From the NCBI RefSeq assembly GCF_034314105.1, contig NZ_JAVIWJ010000001.1, positions 4,324,001 to 4,388,000 on the forward strand: DNA of 64,000 nt, given 5' to 3'. The notes below the pieces were generated by a model. It saw nothing but the letters and a program-made list of their open reading frames with translations, ran no database searches and had not been told where the DNA came from. Every line of letters begins with the position of its first letter. Within the stretch, counting starts at the first letter, position 1. The stretch is from Pseudomonas sp. AB6. Lineage in GTDB: Bacteria > Pseudomonadota > Gammaproteobacteria > Pseudomonadales > Pseudomonadaceae. Shown here piece after piece: positions 61,906-64,000 of this stretch. Position numbers and translations under genes: made by a program.

Positions 61906-63006
61906 ATGAAAATATTTGGCAAGACCCTTCTCGCCTTATCCCTTATGGGTGTGGTGGCCGCCGCTGCTCAGGCCGACGATAAAGTACTACACGTCTATAA
62001 CTGGTCGGACTACATTGCACCGGACACCATCGCCCAGTTTGAAAAAGAGTCGGGTATCAAAGTCGTCTATGACGTTTTTGACAGCAACGAAACTCTGGAA
62101 GCCAAGTTGCTGGCTGGTAAATCCGGGTACGACATCGTGGTGCCGTCCAACAACTTCCTGGCAAAGCAGATCAAGGCTGGCGTCTATTTGGAACTGGACA
62201 AGTCCAAGCTGCCAAACTGGAAAAATCTTAACCAGAGTCTGCTAAGCACGGTCGGAAAAGCTAGCGACCCGGGTAATAAGCATGCGTTCCCGTACATGTG
62301 GGGTTCGATCGGGATTGGTTACAACGCCGAGAAAGTCAAAGCCGCATTGGGCGCAGACGCACCGGTGAATTCATGGGACCTAGTGTTCAAGCCCGAGAAC
62401 GCAGCCAAGCTCAAGGACTGTGGTATCAGCTTCCTCGACTCACCGACCGAGATGATGCCGATTGCCCTGCATTACTTGGGTTTCGCGACCAACACCCAAG
62501 ACAAGGACCAGATCAAGAAGGCTGAACAGCTGTTCCTTAAAATTCGTCCGTCAGTGGCGTACTTTCACTCCTCCAAATACATCTCCGACCTGGCCAACGG
62601 CAACATCTGCGTAGCGGTCGGTTATTCGGGTGACGTGTATCAGGCCAAAGCCCGTGCTGCTGAAGCCGGCGACAAGGTCAAGGTCAGCTACTCGATTCCG
62701 AAAGAAGGCGCTGGCAGCTTTTACGATATGGTTGCCATCCCTAAAGACGCCGAGAACGTTGAAGGGGCTTACAAATTCATGAACTTCATCATGAAGCCGG
62801 AAATCATGGCGGCCATCACCAACAGCGTGCACTTCCCGAACGGCAACGCGGCGGCTACAGCCTTGGTTGATAAAGACATTACTAGCGACCCAGGCGTTTA
62901 TCCACCGGCTGAGATCCAGGCAAAACTGTATGCCATCAGCGATTTGCCAGCACCCACGCTGCGCTTGCTGACACGCAGCTGGACCACCATCAAATCCGGT
63001 AAATAA
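61906..63006 (+). CDS. spuD: Periplasmic polyamine-binding protein (putrescine type)
   Basis: A 366-residue PotF/PotD-type binding protein with a signal peptide (MKIFGKTLLALSLMGVVAAAAQA). The mature chain opens VLHVYNWSDYIAPDTIAQFEKESGI and has YDVFDSNETLEAKLLAG, SKYISDLANGNICVAVGYSGDV and AEAGDKVKVSYSIPKEGAGSFYD, the cage residues of the family. In PAO1 SpuD prefers putrescine. It begins an ABC transporter set whose permease and ATPase genes would lie beyond the right edge. Confidence 0.94.
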   Translation: MKIFGKTLLALSLMGVVAAAAQADDKVLHVYNWSDYIAPDTIAQFEKESGIKVVYDVFDSNETLEAKLLAGKSGYDIVVPSNNFLAKQIKAGVYLELDKSKLPNWKNLNQSLLSTVGKASDPGNKHAFPYMWGSIGIGYNAEKVKAALGADAPVNSWDLVFKPENAAKLKDCGISFLDSPTEMMPIALHYLGFATNTQDKDQIKKAEQLFLKIRPSVAYFHSSKYISDLANGNICVAVGYSGDVYQAKARAAEAGDKVKVSYSIPKEGAGSFYDMVAIPKDAENVEGAYKFMNFIMKPEIMAAITNSVHFPNGNAAATALVDKDITSDPGVYPPAEIQAKLYAISDLPAPTLRLLTRSWTTIKSGK

Positions 63007-63024
63007 CGGCTTTCTGCAGGTGCT

Positions 63025-63073
63025 AACTTGTTGGCGGGGCGGTATGCGCGACAATCCGCTTCGCCAACAAGTT
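63025..63073. repeat. Inverted repeat between spuD and spuE
   Basis: A perfect 12-base pair, AACTTGTTGGCG (63025) and CGCCAACAAGTT (63062), around a 25-base loop; the outer bases also nearly match. It resembles a REP subtype with GCCAACTTGTTGGCGA instead of GGCTTGCC. It fills most of the gap between the two binding-protein genes. Confidence 0.75.
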
Positions 63074-63119
63074 GGCTACTACAGATCTCGGGCAAAGGCC
63101 TAACAATAAGGACCACCCC

Positions 63120-64000
63120 ATGCGCATTTCTTTATTTCGTAAAACCATGCTGGCGGGAGCAAGCCTGGCCTTGGCGGTCAGCGCTTATGCGGCACCTACT
63201 GTGCATATTTATAATTGGTCGGATTACATTGGCGAAACTACGCTGGTGGATTTTGAAGCGGCTACTCATATCAAACCGGTGTACGACGTTTTCGATTCCA
63301 ACGAGACCCTCGAAGGCAAATTGCTCGCGGGGCATACCGGGTACGACGTGGTCGTGCCGTCTAATCATTTTTTAGGCAAGCAGATTAAAGCGGGTGCCTT
63401 TCAGAAGCTCGACAAATCCAAGTTGTCCAACTATGCAAATCTCGACCCGGCGCTGCTCAAACGTTTGCAAAAGAACGATCCGGGTAATCAATACGCTGTG
63501 CCTTATCTGTGGGGCACCAACGGCATCGGCTACAACGTCGATAAAGTGAAAGCGGTGCTTGGTGTCGATAAAATCGATTCTTGGGCCATGCTGTTCGAGC
63601 CGGAAAACATCAAGAAACTGTCAAAGTGCGGCGTCGCTTTTCTCGACTCGGCTGATGAAATGATTCCCGCAGTGCTCAACTACATGGGCCTGAAACCGAA
63701 CAGTGAAGACCCTAAGGATTACGCCAAAGCTGAGGCGAAATTGCTGGCGGTGCGGCCGTATATAACCTATTTCAACTCGTCGAAATACATCACTGATCTT
63801 GCTAACGGGAACATCTGCGTCGCAGCCGGTTTTTCCGGTGATGTTTTCCAGGCGCGGGCCCGTGCAGCCGAAGCCGGTAGGGGTGTGAAAATTGCGTATG
63901 CGATTCCCAAAGAGGGCGGCAATCTGTGGTTTGACATGCTCGCGATACCCAGCGACGCGCCTAATGTCAAAGAGGCCCATGCGTTTATCAACTATTTGCT
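63120..64000 (+). CDS. spuE: Periplasmic polyamine-binding protein (spermidine type), partial at right edge
   Basis: The first 293 codons are present and the frame is open to the window end, so about 70 residues are missing. Signal peptide MRISLFRKTMLAGASLALAVSAYA is followed by VHIYNWSDYIGETTLVDFEA, YDVFDSNETLEGKLLAG, YLWGTNGIGYNVDKV, SKYITDLANGNICVAAGFSGDV and IPKEGGNLWFDMLAIP. It is a paralogue of the upstream gene product; in PAO1 SpuE prefers spermidine. AAGGA lies nine bases before the ATG. Confidence 0.93.
   Translation, partial: MRISLFRKTMLAGASLALAVSAYAAPTVHIYNWSDYIGETTLVDFEAATHIKPVYDVFDSNETLEGKLLAGHTGYDVVVPSNHFLGKQIKAGAFQKLDKSKLSNYANLDPALLKRLQKNDPGNQYAVPYLWGTNGIGYNVDKVKAVLGVDKIDSWAMLFEPENIKKLSKCGVAFLDSADEMIPAVLNYMGLKPNSEDPKDYAKAEAKLLAVRPYITYFNSSKYITDLANGNICVAAGFSGDVFQARARAAEAGRGVKIAYAIPKEGGNLWFDMLAIPSDAPNVKEAHAFINYL

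Noticed and set aside
1..64000. CRISPR arrays, insertion sequences, integrases or prophage genes
   Set aside because: Looked for regular short repeats with spacers and for transposase or integrase motifs in all long frames; none seen.

Overview
The window is chromosomal DNA of a Pseudomonas, most probably of the P. fluorescens group. The evidence is gene content and order: spuI divergent from spuABCDE, caiX-cdhCAB next to cdhR, dgcAB with a dedicated electron transfer flavoprotein, envC-ctpA-yibQ beside gpmI, grxC-secB, and hisBH-hisA-hisF. Fluorescens-type REP/REPIN elements (a TGTGGGAGC core with GGCTTGCC) support this. Nearly all genes have close known relatives. I see no CRISPR array, prophage, insertion sequence or replication origin.

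Layout, left to right. (1) 1-8.7 kb, accessory: one giant minus-strand gene for a Tc insecticidal toxin A subunit, then a decayed LysE-type exporter gene. (2) 8.7-17.7 kb, core metabolism: metK, translationally coupled to an ArsR-methyltransferase fusion regulator (SahR-like), with a perfect palindromic operator candidate in the divergent region facing tktA; then tktA, epd, pgk, three small lipoprotein genes (one MliC-like) and fba. (3) 17.7-31 kb, quaternary-amine catabolism: carnitine to glycine betaine (caiX, cdhC, cdhA, cdhB, regulator cdhR) and dimethylglycine to sarcosine (dipeptidase, a small conserved protein, dgcA, dgcB, ETF alpha and beta). The glycine betaine demethylase (gbcAB) that would join the two halves is not in the window. 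(4) 31-34.6 kb: a small variable block with a serine hydrolase, a short duplicated piece of the ETF beta gene, a glycine-zipper protein, an AraC regulator and a LysE exporter. (5) 34.8-51.2 kb, housekeeping: tRNA-Phe, yggX-mutY-asmA, a PanZ-like acetyltransferase, an OFA-type MFS transporter, the histidine genes, a truncated binding-protein gene, yibQ-ctpA-envC, gpmI, rhodanese-grxC and secB. (6) 51.3-64 kb: trmL sharing its start-codon bases with a divergent membrane protein gene, an OprD-type porin behind about 800 bases of AT-rich leader, a 1-Cys peroxiredoxin, a TetR regulator, and the polyamine locus spuI / spuABCD-spuE. spuE runs off the right edge.

Functionally the window joins central carbon flux (tktA, epd, pgk, fba, gpmI), methyl-group economy (metK and its putative SAH/SAM-responsive regulator, plus the methylated amines carnitine and dimethylglycine) and nitrogen scavenging from polyamines. 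The least ordinary points are the Tc toxin gene with its AT-rich central segment, the ArsR-methyltransferase/palindrome unit, the displaced etfB fragment, the trmL start-codon overlap, a rhodanese lacking its catalytic cysteine, and palindromic elements placed inside operons. I did not see a convincing wholly new system. All family assignments come from reading the translated sequence; no database search was run.
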